From positions 1 through 9,362 of the forward strand of contig CALEIO010000235.1 of the NCBI GenBank assembly GCA_937875885.1: a DNA stretch of 9,362 nucleotides, given 5' to 3'. The number at the start of each line of letters is the position of its first letter. Position 1 is the first letter of the stretch. Positions 1-6,606 of the stretch are shown one piece after another. This stretch comes from an uncultured Clostridia bacterium. Its GTDB lineage: Bacteria; Bacillota; Clostridia; Oscillospirales; Acutalibacteraceae. The translations under genes were made by a program, and so were the position numbers. The notes under the pieces were generated by a model. That model did no database searches. It had not been told where the DNA came from and saw only the letters and a list, made by a program, of their open reading frames with translations.

Positions 1-2
1 CC

Positions 3-32
3 AAAAGGCACAGCAAACGCTGTGCCTTTTTT
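3..32 (+). terminator. Intrinsic terminator of an upstream gene outside the window
   Basis: An 8-bp perfect stem (GGCACAGC at 7-14 with GCTGTGCC at 19-26) closes an AAAC loop. It is preceded by AAAA and followed by six T (27-32). No gene inside the window ends here, so it most likely terminates a plus-strand gene lying before base 1; the A/T flanks also allow function from the other strand. Confidence 0.8.
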
Positions 33-53
33 ATTTGCCAACCGTACCCATAT

Positions 54-173
54 AAGGCCCCCTTGCCTAAAGGGGGCTGTCAGCGTAGCTGACTGGGGGA
101 TTGTCAAGAAAGATGTCGTTACAATCCCTCCGTCGCGTGTTGCTCGACACCTCCATTTGCACAAGGGAGGCTT
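54..173. repeat. MITE-like palindromic dispersed repeat
   Basis: A ~120-bp imperfect palindrome. The ends AAGGCCCCCTTG (54-65) and CAAGGGAGGCTT (162-173) are inverted repeats matching at 10 of 12 positions. Inside are a stem GCCCCCTT/AAGGGGGC (57-64 with 70-77), a stem GTCAGC/GCTGAC (79-84 with 88-93), and a long-range pair GGGATTGT (97-104) with ACAATCCC (121-128). It carries no protein. From memory, elements with this style of ends and GTCAGC-type hairpins are scattered in gut clostridial genomes, probably moved by a transposase in trans; that is recollection, not a search result. The 75-codon frame crossing it is judged spurious. Confidence 0.65.
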
Positions 174-258
174 GACTGCACATGATTTACTAATAGTGAT
201 ACTATTATTTGTAAAGATTGAGGATTTATACTGTTTGATTTACTTTTGAAATTTAATG

Positions 259-267
259 TGATATAAT
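259..267 (+). promoter_or_regulatory. Extended -10 promoter for the gene at 307
   Basis: TG-A-TATAAT at 259-267 is a perfect extended -10. The nearest -35-like hexamers are badly spaced (TTGATT at 235-240, 21 bp away; TTGAAA at 246-251, 10 bp away), so the TG extension probably carries recognition. It lies about 90 bp downstream of the palindromic repeat, giving a leader of roughly 30-35 nt before the TTG start. Confidence 0.6.
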
Positions 268-306
268 GGGGAAAATAAACTGCGAAGAGAAAGCTGTGAA
301 AAAGTT

Positions 307-1242
307 TTGAAAATAATAGGTAAAATTTTTAAGGTGTTTGTTTGCGTTATTTTGGCACTTCTTGTTTTGGTTTTGGGCGGGTTGAACCTTGCCAAATTCG
401 CTATTTATTCCGATTACTACTCATACAGGGATGTTGTTTGCAAAAATCCCGGTCTTAACCACGGTTTTGTGCATCAGGGCATTTGCGTTGATGATGAAAG
501 CGGAAAAATTCTGCTTTCGGGTTATATGGCCGACCACACTGCCTCAAGGCTTTATGTTACCGATGCAGACAATAATTCTTATTATGTCAGCATAAATAAA
601 GATGAGGAAGCCTTTACAGGGCATTTTGGTGGCGTTGCAGTCAGCGGAGATGTGGTGTATATTGCAACAGACGATGCTGTGCATCTGGTTTCACGAGATG
701 AACTTTTGAGCGCTGAAAACGGCGATACACTAAATGTTCAAAAAACCGTTTCCGTAAATAACCAGGCATCATACATTTATACCGATGATAATTATTTGTA
801 TGTTGGTGAATTTCACAATGGTAAGGAATATGTCACCGAGCATCCTTATGAAACACCGGACGGATTGTACCACGCTATTGTTTCGAGATATCAATTAAGT
901 GATTTAACAAAACCCGACAGAGTTTATTCGGTAAGAGATAAGGTTCAGGGCGTTTTGTTTGCCCAAGGAAAAATTGTGCTTTCCACCTCTTTTGGTATAG
1001 CAGACTCGGTGTATTATATTTACAACGAAGCAGACTGCATAAAGAGTGAGCACACCCTTGACGGCGCCCCTGTTTACTACATTAATAACCTTGAAAAAGA
1101 GTTTACCGGTCCTGCTATGGCAGAGGGACTTGACCTGTATAATGGTAAGGTTATAACAATGAGCGAAAGTGCGTCAAACAAATATATTTTCGGAAAGTTC
1201 TTTTTTGCCAATAAAATCATAACTCTTGACATATTGAAATAA
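307..1242 (+). CDS. Membrane-anchored extracytoplasmic protein, possible beta-propeller, unknown function
   Basis: A 311-residue protein I do not recognise as a named family. Residues about 8-32 form one hydrophobic segment after MKIIGK, so it is an uncleaved N-terminal anchor or signal peptide with the rest outside. The body has recurring strand-turn patterns (GICVDDESGKILLSGY, GGVAVSGDVVYIATDD, YIYTDDNYLYVGEF, GVLFAQGKIVLSTS, GLDLYNGKVITMSE), the 'small-G-x-hydrophobic-strand' rhythm of beta-propeller blades; the propeller fold is an inference. The start is TTG at 307: the frame is closed by TGA at 259-261, has no ATG/GTG/TTG between, and the next in-frame Met is past the hydrophobic segment. 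The ribosome binding site is weak (GAGAAAG near 287-293), so expression may be low. It stands alone with its own extended -10 and converges on the gene at 1477-2238. Confidence 0.75.
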   Translation: MKIIGKIFKVFVCVILALLVLVLGGLNLAKFAIYSDYYSYRDVVCKNPGLNHGFVHQGICVDDESGKILLSGYMADHTASRLYVTDADNNSYYVSINKDEEAFTGHFGGVAVSGDVVYIATDDAVHLVSRDELLSAENGDTLNVQKTVSVNNQASYIYTDDNYLYVGEFHNGKEYVTEHPYETPDGLYHAIVSRYQLSDLTKPDRVYSVRDKVQGVLFAQGKIVLSTSFGIADSVYYIYNEADCIKSEHTLDGAPVYYINNLEKEFTGPAMAEGLDLYNGKVITMSESASNKYIFGKFFFANKIITLDILK

Positions 1243-1311
1243 CATAATCGTCTTTTCAAAACTGCATTTTTTCAAAACAGAAGATATTTTCAAACAGTAT
1301 ATAGCAACTAA

Positions 1312-1340
1312 AACAGCGAGGTGAAATTCACCTCGCTGTT
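1312..1340. terminator. Long hairpin terminator between convergent genes (copy 1)
   Basis: A 14-bp perfect inverted repeat: AACAGCGAGGTGAA (1312-1325) pairs with 1327-1340 around one central base, so the real loop is formed by opening the inner pairs. Its T tract is weak on plus (GCTTTATAT) and better on minus (TTTTAG). It lies 70 bp after the stop at 1242 and beyond the minus-strand gene end at 1477, so it can serve both convergent genes. A near copy occurs at 2286-2312. Confidence 0.6.
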
Positions 1341-1443
1341 GCTTTATATCTATATACCACACTATGTATCGCAATACAAAACCTATCGAAAAGTGTCAAT
1401 ATCATCTGACGGGTTGTCCGTTTCCGTTGGTATCAGCTTTTTT

Positions 1444-1468
1444 CGGGCGGCCAATTACCGCCCCTACA
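1444..1468. repeat. GC-rich hairpin repeat (GGGCGG...CCGCCC)
   Basis: GGGCGG (1445-1450) pairs with CCGCCC (1458-1463) around CCAATTA, followed by CCTACA and preceded by a T6 run. It is much richer in GC than the surrounding intergenic DNA. The minus-strand reading TGTAGGGGCGG... resembles a dispersed hairpin unit I recall from gut Clostridia. It is not a good terminator for the minus gene at 1477 because A residues, not T, follow it on that strand. The rest of 1341-1476 shows nothing else I can name. Confidence 0.45.
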
Positions 1469-1476
1469 AGCGTGTG

Positions 1477-2238
1477 TTATTGATCTGAAATATCGTTGTA
1501 TGATTGGAGATCGGTTTCGTTTTTCTTCTTTTTCTTTTTATTTACAAAGGCGGTAATTAAACTCACAACGCCGCCGATTACTGCGCCGCCAACAGTTTTT
1601 GTTATAACATTGCTCCACAAAGAAGTGTTCTGTGGCTCTTTTAAGGAAGTATCAATATCAAATTGCACACTGTCGATAATGCCCTTTATTTCCTCATGTT
1701 CTGAATCGCTGAATTGTGATGCAGATTGAAATGTAAATGTGTAGTTATCTTTGTTTACGATAGTAACGTACTCGCAGATATAATAACCAAGGTCGGAATC
1801 TACATATTCTGATTTTGCAAATTTATACTCATTCTCGTAAACGGAATATGTATCTGAATTTTGGTTTTTTGCAACTTCTTGTGCGAACTCCAAAACCTTT
1901 GAGTTTTCATAGTTGGATAGATTTGCTACACCGATATCCAATGGTTTCTTCCTTACAAAAAACTCCACATATTCTCCGTCATCATAAAACAATATGGCAT
2001 CCATATATGCTTGGTTGTTGTAAAGAATTTCTTGTATTGTATCATAGGAGATTCCCAATTCGTCCAGCTCTGAATTGTTTTCTATGTTATCTCTGGTGAA
2101 AACATACCAGCGGGAATCGTCAACCTGAATGCTCATATCTGTTTCGGCAAGGGGATATGTTTCAGCACTTACAGATACAGGCATAAAAATCATCAAGCAA
2201 AAAATCAATGTAATAAGAATAGATATATTTCGTTTCAT
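1477..2238 (-). CDS. Secreted protein with C-terminal membrane anchor, unknown function
   Basis: A 253-residue protein of no family I can name with confidence. Residues 1-25 are a clear Sec signal peptide (KRN, hydrophobic core, VSVSA then ET). Residues 26-200 form one acidic mixed alpha/beta domain, beginning with a pattern like IQVDDSRWYVFTRDN and ending in a helix EEIKGIIDSVQF; this layout recalls PsbP/LpqN-like small secreted domains, but only as an impression. Residues 214-232 are a glycine-rich membrane segment followed by a lysine run (234-239), a stop-transfer signal that would leave the domain outside and a short tail inside. The start is well supported: AGGAGGG sits 6 bases before the ATG on the minus strand. 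The gene has its own promoter (2259-2287) and is bracketed by two near-identical hairpins, so it is a single-gene unit. Confidence 0.8.
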   Translation of the reverse strand: MKRNISILITLIFCLMIFMPVSVSAETYPLAETDMSIQVDDSRWYVFTRDNIENNSELDELGISYDTIQEILYNNQAYMDAILFYDDGEYVEFFVRKKPLDIGVANLSNYENSKVLEFAQEVAKNQNSDTYSVYENEYKFAKSEYVDSDLGYYICEYVTIVNKDNYTFTFQSASQFSDSEHEEIKGIIDSVQFDIDTSLKEPQNTSLWSNVITKTVGGAVIGGVVSLITAFVNKKKKKKNETDLQSYNDISDQ

Positions 2239-2258
2239 ACAAATCCCTCCTATCCGTT

Positions 2259-2287
2259 ATTTTATCACTTAATAATATAAAATACAA
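2259..2287 (-). promoter_or_regulatory. Promoter of the secreted protein gene 1477-2238
   Basis: On the minus strand: TTGTAT (2282-2287), 17-bp spacer, TAAAAT (2259-2264), with TGA directly before the -10, i.e. an extended -10. The -35 borders on hairpin copy 2 (2286-2312), so the terminator of the preceding minus-strand gene and this promoter are nearly fused. Confidence 0.6.
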
Positions 2288-2312
2288 CAGCGAGGTGAAG
2301 TGCACCTCGCTG
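2286..2312 (-). terminator. Hairpin terminator after the YwaF-like gene (copy 2)
   Basis: CAGCGAGGTG (2288-2297) pairs perfectly with CACCTCGCTG (2303-2312) around AAGTG. It lies 44 bp beyond the end of the minus-strand gene 2357-3178; the minus tail is TTGTATTTTAT, a broken T tract. Its left arm, AACAGCGAGGTGAA, is identical to that of the hairpin at 1312-1340. Confidence 0.55.
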
Positions 2313-2356
2313 GTTTTATGTCTGCTTATGAAAAATGTTTTGGGTGTAAGGAGTTT

Positions 2357-3178
2357 TTATGCGGTAGCCTTGCTTTTTCTTTTTTCGGATATGGACTTTG
2401 TGATGATTGCAATCAGGAGCATTAGGTATGCTGCAAAAGAAAAAACTCCGATATAGATTATGGTGCACCAGGGGTAGGGCACCGCTGCCTGCACAAGTGA
2501 ATAAACCGGCAGACTTGGCTCACAGTGTGGGCTTATGTAAAACATATTGAATGTTTCTCTCTCAAGCAAACCGGAATAATTTGCGATTTCGTTCATAATG
2601 GCAGCCATAGCTACCATAACTGCAAAAACAGGAATTGCTTTGAGTATGGTTTTGTGCTGAATTTTGATATATCCGCTGCACAGCAGATATATTCCCACAG
2701 TAATCATTCCTCCGTGGCAAATCATTGTCTGGATGTTGATGCCTATTGTGCCTATGAAAACCTGCGCGGGATACGCCATAACGCAAACACCTGCGAAAAG
2801 TGAGAAGGTTGCAAGGTAAGCACAGAGTGCATTATGGATCTTTTTATTGCGCACGAGTGCTGCCAGTAAGCCTATGTACATAGGTGTGGAGCAAAACTGA
2901 AAAGGGAAGGCATACCACTGGTAATCGGCGCTTATTGTGGTGCCGTCAAAGGTGAATGTGTAGTTGAATTGTTTGTATAATTCCAGAAAAATGGACACCA
3001 GCGAAAAAACCAGAAGTATTTTTCTGATGGTTTTCTCGTTTGCATTTCTGAATTTTTTGCACAGTACAACTGCTCCAAACAGTGACAGCAGAAGGAATAA
3101 AATATGAAACCATCCGTACATTGTAGGGACGGGCATACTTACATTGAGAATGTTTATTATATTACCCAGAAACTGCAT
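2357..3178 (-). CDS. YwaF/TMEM164-like integral membrane protein
   Basis: A 273-residue polytopic membrane protein with about seven hydrophobic segments spread along its whole length. The overall pattern fits the TP0381/YwaF family, related to eukaryotic TMEM164: WFHILF near the start, FPFQFCSTPMYI at 91-102, and CHGGM at 154-158. For human TMEM164 I recall an acyltransferase role in ether-phospholipid remodelling depending on a Cys and a His about 58 residues apart; here Cys96 and His155 are 59 apart in the corresponding segments, so a lipid acyl-transfer role is a hypothesis only. Bacterial members have no settled function. The start has AAGGAG 8 bases upstream (3187-3192) and a promoter at 3208-3236. 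It is divergent from the phosphatase gene at 3462, and its basic C-terminus (KSISEKRKSK) fits a cytoplasmic end. Confidence 0.8.
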   Translation of the reverse strand: MQFLGNIINILNVSMPVPTMYGWFHILFLLLSLFGAVVLCKKFRNANEKTIRKILLVFSLVSIFLELYKQFNYTFTFDGTTISADYQWYAFPFQFCSTPMYIGLLAALVRNKKIHNALCAYLATFSLFAGVCVMAYPAQVFIGTIGINIQTMICHGGMITVGIYLLCSGYIKIQHKTILKAIPVFAVMVAMAAIMNEIANYSGLLERETFNMFYISPHCEPSLPVYSLVQAAVPYPWCTIIYIGVFSFAAYLMLLIAIITKSISEKRKSKATA

Positions 3179-3207
3179 CCTTCTGACTCCTTCATTATTT
3201 TTTGCTT

Positions 3208-3236
3208 ATTATAGCATATTCCCCCGACAATAACAA
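3208..3236 (-). promoter_or_regulatory. Promoter of the YwaF-like gene
   Basis: Minus strand: TTGTTA (3231-3236), 17-bp spacer, TATAAT (3208-3213) preceded by TGC, a perfect extended -10. It gives a leader of about 20-25 nt before the ATG at 3178. Between here and the divergent promoter at 3388 I see no further structure except one TGTCGAA heptamer at 3283-3289. Confidence 0.7.
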
Positions 3237-3387
3237 TATTAATGTATTTTCTCATCAATAAAATCAGAAAAATCTATATTTGTGTCGAAGTAGGTTGTAT
3301 AGGATAAATTTCGCATCGGTTTGATAGTAAGGTTTTAAGAATATTATGCGGTGGCTGGGGAACTGCGGAAGTTGTTTGTGCAAATAA

Positions 3388-3416
3388 TTGATTTTGTTGT
3401 TTTTGTGTGATATAAT
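3388..3416 (+). promoter_or_regulatory. Promoter of the phosphatase gene
   Basis: TTGATT (3388-3393), 17-bp spacer, TATAAT (3411-3416), with TGA before the -10 (extended -10). The predicted start near 3423 gives a ~40-nt leader containing the purine-rich ribosome binding site GAGGAG (3451-3456), 5 bases before the ATG at 3462. Confidence 0.75.
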
Positions 3417-3461
3417 GATTTTGTATGACTGTTTATTTACTCGGAAGGGGGAGGAGACAGG

Positions 3462-4760
3462 ATGAAAAACGGAATTGTCCGCGAGGATGACGGACTTATT
3501 TATTACGTTGATGACGTGCCCATGCATGTGGGTGCGGTTGAAATAGACGGAAGTATTTACTACGTTGGCCGTCACGGTAAGGTTGCCACAGGTCAGCACG
3601 TAGTTCACGGCGAGATGTCTAACGGACTTCTCGAGCGCGGTACTTATACCTTTGATGAAGACGGCAAGTTGATAGAGGGTTCTTTTATTGCTCCCAAAAA
3701 GGTGAATCGCAGCAAGAAACACCGCAGAAAAATAAAGCCTTTGTTCAAGACTAATCCTCACAAGCGCAAGCGTAAAATCAATAAAAAGAAGCTTATGCGA
3801 ATTCTTGGTGCAGTGCTTGCTGTGGTGTTGCTTATCACTGCGGCTCTTCTGGTGGATAAAATCTCCCATCACAAGGCAGATTCCGATTCGCAGACAAGCT
3901 CTGATTCAAACGAAGACCGCATTTATATGCCCGAGTTTTCAGACCCTGTGAATCTTTGCACAGTTGTTGCACAGAAACTCTACAAAAACGAAGTTACTAT
4001 GGCAGGTCTTAAAGGTGCCCAGGCTTACGTGCCCTTTAAGTTCAACTACAGCCTTACCGATACCGACGGTATGCTTTACCTGAGCGATAGTGCAGATATG
4101 ACAAACTGCGCAGAGTTTATCCTTGCAAAGTCAGAGCAAACTCTGGTTATTGATAACCTTAAGACAGGCACTACATACTATTACCGTGCAGTGGTAGGTG
4201 AGGAGATCTTCACAGGCAGCTTTGTTACTGCAGAGGGTACACGATATCTGAATATCCCCGGCGTGTATAACACCCGTGATATTGGCGGATACACCACCGA
4301 AAGCGGCAAGAAAATCAAGCAGGGAATGATTATCCGCGGCACAGAGATGGATGGTCTTATCGAGGCTTCCTACTATCTTTCCCAGAAAGATGTTGACTCT
4401 GTCCGTCGTCAGTTCGGCTTTGTGAGCGACATCGATCTGAGAGAAGCTTGGACATCTCCCGATGCAGATTATACATCTCCCCTGGGTGCAGATGTTAAGC
4501 ACAAATTTTATGAGGTTCCTTCCTATGTGAACGTGTTTGCAAACTCTTACAAGCCTGCAATGAATGCACTCTTTACCGATCTTGCAAAGGAAGAAAACTA
4601 TCCTGTATATCTTCATTGCACCTACGGCGCAGACCGAACAGGTACTGTTGTATTCCTGCTTCAGGGTCTCCTTGGAATGTCAGAGGAAGATATGGTGAGA
4701 GAATTCCAGACCACAGGCTTCTTTATGAAAGACTTTGCAGTCTGTGCTGGAAAAGATTAA
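3462..4760 (+). CDS. Membrane-anchored tyrosine-phosphatase-like protein, C-terminus lost by frameshift
   Basis: A 432-residue, four-part protein. Residues 1-75 hold repeats of the GLIYYVDDVPMHVG / GSIYYVGRHGKVATG type, like cell-wall or choline-binding repeats. Residues 79-111 are strongly basic; 112-131 are one membrane helix, so by the positive-inside rule the repeats are cytoplasmic and the rest outside. Residues ~160-258 look like a fibronectin-III/Ig sandwich (LKTGTTYYYRAVV). From 261 follows a Y_phosphatase3-type dual-specificity phosphatase: TRDIGGY at 271-277, IDLRE, and the complete CX5R loop HCTYGADRTGT with Cys386 and Arg392. Hydrolysis of a phospho-Tyr/Ser or phosphoinositide-like substrate outside the cell is the family-based guess. 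After residue ~424 the frame departs from the family: the expected C-terminal helices are encoded in the +1 frame up to 4872, while this frame ends AVCAGKD at 4760. Activity of the truncated product is uncertain. Confidence 0.85.
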   Translation: MKNGIVREDDGLIYYVDDVPMHVGAVEIDGSIYYVGRHGKVATGQHVVHGEMSNGLLERGTYTFDEDGKLIEGSFIAPKKVNRSKKHRRKIKPLFKTNPHKRKRKINKKKLMRILGAVLAVVLLITAALLVDKISHHKADSDSQTSSDSNEDRIYMPEFSDPVNLCTVVAQKLYKNEVTMAGLKGAQAYVPFKFNYSLTDTDGMLYLSDSADMTNCAEFILAKSEQTLVIDNLKTGTTYYYRAVVGEEIFTGSFVTAEGTRYLNIPGVYNTRDIGGYTTESGKKIKQGMIIRGTEMDGLIEASYYLSQKDVDSVRRQFGFVSDIDLREAWTSPDADYTSPLGADVKHKFYEVPSYVNVFANSYKPAMNALFTDLAKEENYPVYLHCTYGADRTGTVVFLLQGLLGMSEEDMVREFQTTGFFMKDFAVCAGKD

Positions 4761-4872
4761 TGAATTCCCCGGCAACAGCATATCCGAAAAGATTGAGTAT
4801 TACCTTACAAAGGAAATTGGCCTTACAAAGGCTCAGGTTCAGTCCATCAGAAACATTCTGCTGGAAGACTGA
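4735..4872 (+). pseudogene. Detached C-terminal segment of the phosphatase (+1 frame)
   Basis: Reading from TTG at 4735 in the +1 frame gives 45 residues beginning LQSVLEKINEFPGNSISEK and ending QSIRNILLED before TGA at 4870-4872. This is the usual end of Y_phosphatase3-type proteins (an amphipathic helix, a PGN/PGD turn, a helix, then xIRNI/LL-E). The +1 frame is closed upstream by TGA at 4726-4728, so the indel must lie between 4729 and about 4757; joining at the TTT of 4734-4736 (one extra T, or two bases lost) gives the most family-like sequence. No ribosome binding site precedes it, so it is not a gene of its own. The repaired protein would be about 470 residues. Confidence 0.75.
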
Positions 4873-4902
4873 TAATCGGAAAAAATAATAAAACAAATCA
4901 AG

Positions 4903-4930
4903 GCGGAGTGAGATGTTCACTCCGCTTTTT
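4903..4930 (+). terminator. Terminator of the phosphatase gene
   Basis: A 9-bp perfect stem GCGGAGTGA (4903-4911) / TCACTCCGC (4917-4925), loop GATGT, followed by T5. It sits 30 bp after the +1-frame stop at 4872 rather than close behind the actual stop at 4760, which agrees with 4872 being the original gene end. Confidence 0.85.
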
Positions 4931-4964
4931 GTCTGTAAATATGAGATAGCTGTAAAAGCAAAAC

Positions 4965-5003
4965 AAAAGCGCAGTCCCGATTGTTTCGGAATTGCGCTTT
5001 TTT
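4965..5003 (-). terminator. Terminator of the glycosyltransferase gene (potentially bidirectional)
   Basis: AAAAGCGCA (4965-4973) pairs with TGCGCTTTT (4993-5001), with an inner CCGA/TCGG stem (4977-4980 with 4986-4989). It lies 47 bp beyond the minus-strand gene end at 5050. Minus-strand tail TTTTGTTTT; plus-strand T6 at 4998-5003 would also support plus-strand termination. Confidence 0.75.
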
Positions 5004-5049
5004 ATATTATGTATTGAGTTTAATCGTAAGCTTTACAGAATCAGCCGGA

Positions 5050-6309
5050 TTATCGGCGTCTGTTCATCTGCTCGATAGTTTTGCTGTCCTCATGCCTGAT
5101 GGGTTTCCACTCAACTTTTCTGAAGAGAGTGGTAATTGCAATGGGTACGTAAGTGGTCATAAACAGGGGAAATGTGAAGCAGTACAGGAACTTTTTCCAG
5201 GTTGCACCACGGATTTCTTTCCACTCAGAAAGGGTGATGAGCACACCCAGGAAAAACAGCAGAAGAATTGAATTTCTCATAGATTCAAGGCATGACCAGA
5301 TGATTACCGATATATCCCCTTTGGTTATGAGTGTGATTGCAAAGGTGAGGATGTTCACAACTGCGCTGAAGATTGTCAGGATAATGGCGGGCATAATTGC
5401 CATTGTCATATCAAAGCAGGAGAAGCCGTTTGTGCCGAAAAGTCCTCGGAGCAGGTCTTTGCCGTATTTCTGGAAAACCTGAACGTATCCCTTTGCCCAA
5501 CGTGAACGCTGAGTCCAGGAATCTTTGAATCGTGTGGGCTGTTCATCGTAGTACTTTGCAGAGTTGCAGTAAGCAATTTTCTCGTTGTTGATAACGCTGT
5601 GGATAGAAAACTCGATGTCCTCGGTGAGGAGGAAGAACTTCCAGCCACCATTGCGGCGGATGATTTCGCTGCTTACAAGGAAGCCTGTGCCTGAAACCGC
5701 ACAGCTTGTGCCCAGCATCATACGGACATTGTTAAGATGCTTTGCCTCGCGGAGGAACCACAGGGCGTAGCCTGAAGAAATCCAGTTGGAATCGTAGTTT
5801 TTAGAGTTGCGGTAGCTGGTGACAATGCGGTGTCCTGCAGAGAGAGCCTTGTTCATCTCTGCCACATAGCGCTTGTCCAGCAGATTGTCTGCGTCGAAGA
5901 TAAAGTAGCCGTCGTAGTAGCTGTCGCCGCACATCTCGTGAACTTTTGAGAAGAGAAAATCCAGAGCGTAGCCTTTGCCCACAAGCTCTTTGTTGGAGCG
6001 CTCAAAAACCGTAGCACCTGCTTCTCTTGCCACAAGAGCTGTGTTGTCTGTGCAGTTGTCTGCGCAAACGTAGATGTCGATAAGCTCTGCGGGGTAGCTC
6101 TGGTCCTTGATGCTTGCAATCAGATTGGGGAGCACAGTCTGCTCGTTTCTTGCTGCAAGCATAAAGGCATAGCGCTTGGTCTGCTCAACCTTCTTGAACT
6201 TTACGGGTTTTCTGACGAAAGCAACCGCAATGTAAAAGAACTGATAAGCGTAGCAAACTACAAACAACAATGCTATAAAATAGTTGATATACTCAATAAA
6301 TGCACCCAT
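5050..6309 (-). CDS. Membrane glycosyltransferase family 2, processive (BcsA/NodC-like) type
   Basis: A 419-residue integral membrane enzyme expected to transfer sugar from a nucleotide sugar on the cytoplasmic face, building an exported or surface polysaccharide; the sugar cannot be read from sequence. Residues 8-31 are a first membrane helix. The GT-A domain follows: AARNE (52-56), CADNCTDNT (82-90), the metal-binding DAD (139-141), TED with the likely catalytic base Asp231, and QRSRW (267-271), the Q-x-x-R-W signature of processive synthases. Three hydrophobic blocks (about 299-328, 333-360, 365-387) form the C-terminal membrane part. I place the start at ATG 6309, not at the in-frame GTG 6318: AAGGTG (6316-6321), which contains that GTG, is the only Shine-Dalgarno-like sequence and sits 6 bases before the ATG. 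It is transcribed alone from a promoter about 140 bp upstream and converges on the phosphatase gene. No PilZ or other regulatory domain is present. Confidence 0.9.
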   Translation of the reverse strand: MGAFIEYINYFIALLFVVCYAYQFFYIAVAFVRKPVKFKKVEQTKRYAFMLAARNEQTVLPNLIASIKDQSYPAELIDIYVCADNCTDNTALVAREAGATVFERSNKELVGKGYALDFLFSKVHEMCGDSYYDGYFIFDADNLLDKRYVAEMNKALSAGHRIVTSYRNSKNYDSNWISSGYALWFLREAKHLNNVRMMLGTSCAVSGTGFLVSSEIIRRNGGWKFFLLTEDIEFSIHSVINNEKIAYCNSAKYYDEQPTRFKDSWTQRSRWAKGYVQVFQKYGKDLLRGLFGTNGFSCFDMTMAIMPAIILTIFSAVVNILTFAITLITKGDISVIIWSCLESMRNSILLLFFLGVLITLSEWKEIRGATWKKFLYCFTFPLFMTTYVPIAITTLFRKVEWKPIRHEDSKTIEQMNRRR

Positions 6310-6315
6310 ACTAAA

Positions 6316-6321
6316 CACCTT
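6316..6321 (-). promoter_or_regulatory. Ribosome binding site deciding the start at 6309
   Basis: Minus-strand AAGGTG, 6 bases before the ATG at 6309. An upstream in-frame GTG (6316-6318) lies inside this motif and has no purine-rich site of its own at the right distance, so the shorter protein is preferred. Confidence 0.6.
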
Positions 6322-6454
6322 AAAATCTTTTGTACCTGAATTCTTTGTGAGTCAGGGAGTGGTTTGTCTGCGGTAAAACGTGAGGATGTGAAAGGTTTTT
6401 CTGCTACACAAAAAGGCAGCGAAAAAGCTGGGTTTCACAAGCCACATACACAAA

Positions 6455-6483
6455 ATTATATCACAAAACTGATAAAAATGCAA
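6455..6483 (-). promoter_or_regulatory. Promoter of the glycosyltransferase gene, with a long leader
   Basis: Minus strand: TTGCAT (6478-6483), 17-bp spacer, TATAAT (6455-6460) preceded by TGA, a perfect extended -10. The predicted transcript starts near 6448, leaving a leader of about 140 nt before 6309, several times longer than the other leaders here. The leader holds only a weak CAGC...GCTG hairpin near 6417-6431, and I recognise no riboswitch class in it. Confidence 0.7.
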
Positions 6484-6606
6484 TTAACTAATGGCTGTGA
6501 TATATGCTAAACCTTAAGGGGCATACCCTGATTATTTCATTAAATTTACTGATTTGTTGCAATAATCTGCAATAAATGGCATAAAAATATCCTGAAATAC
6601 TAAATG

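Noticed and set aside
22..249. 75-codon plus-strand open frame
   Set aside because: It runs through the palindromic repeat and the terminator, has no ribosome binding site and no protein-like composition.
266..310. 14-codon frame whose stop overlaps the TTG start at 307, suggesting a leader peptide
   Set aside because: Its ATG overlaps the -10 hexamer itself, so it would not be on the transcript.
3283..3289. Single exact Spo0A-box heptamer TGTCGAA between divergent promoters
   Set aside because: One 7-mer is compatible with chance; no second box at a helical-turn spacing.
3264..3872. 202-codon minus-strand frame opposite the phosphatase gene
   Set aside because: It is antisense to a well-supported coding sequence, of odd composition, and without a ribosome binding site.
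4616..4888. 90-codon frame overlapping the phosphatase end
   Set aside because: It is in the third frame and arginine/cysteine-rich; the meaningful continuation is the other frame ending at 4872.
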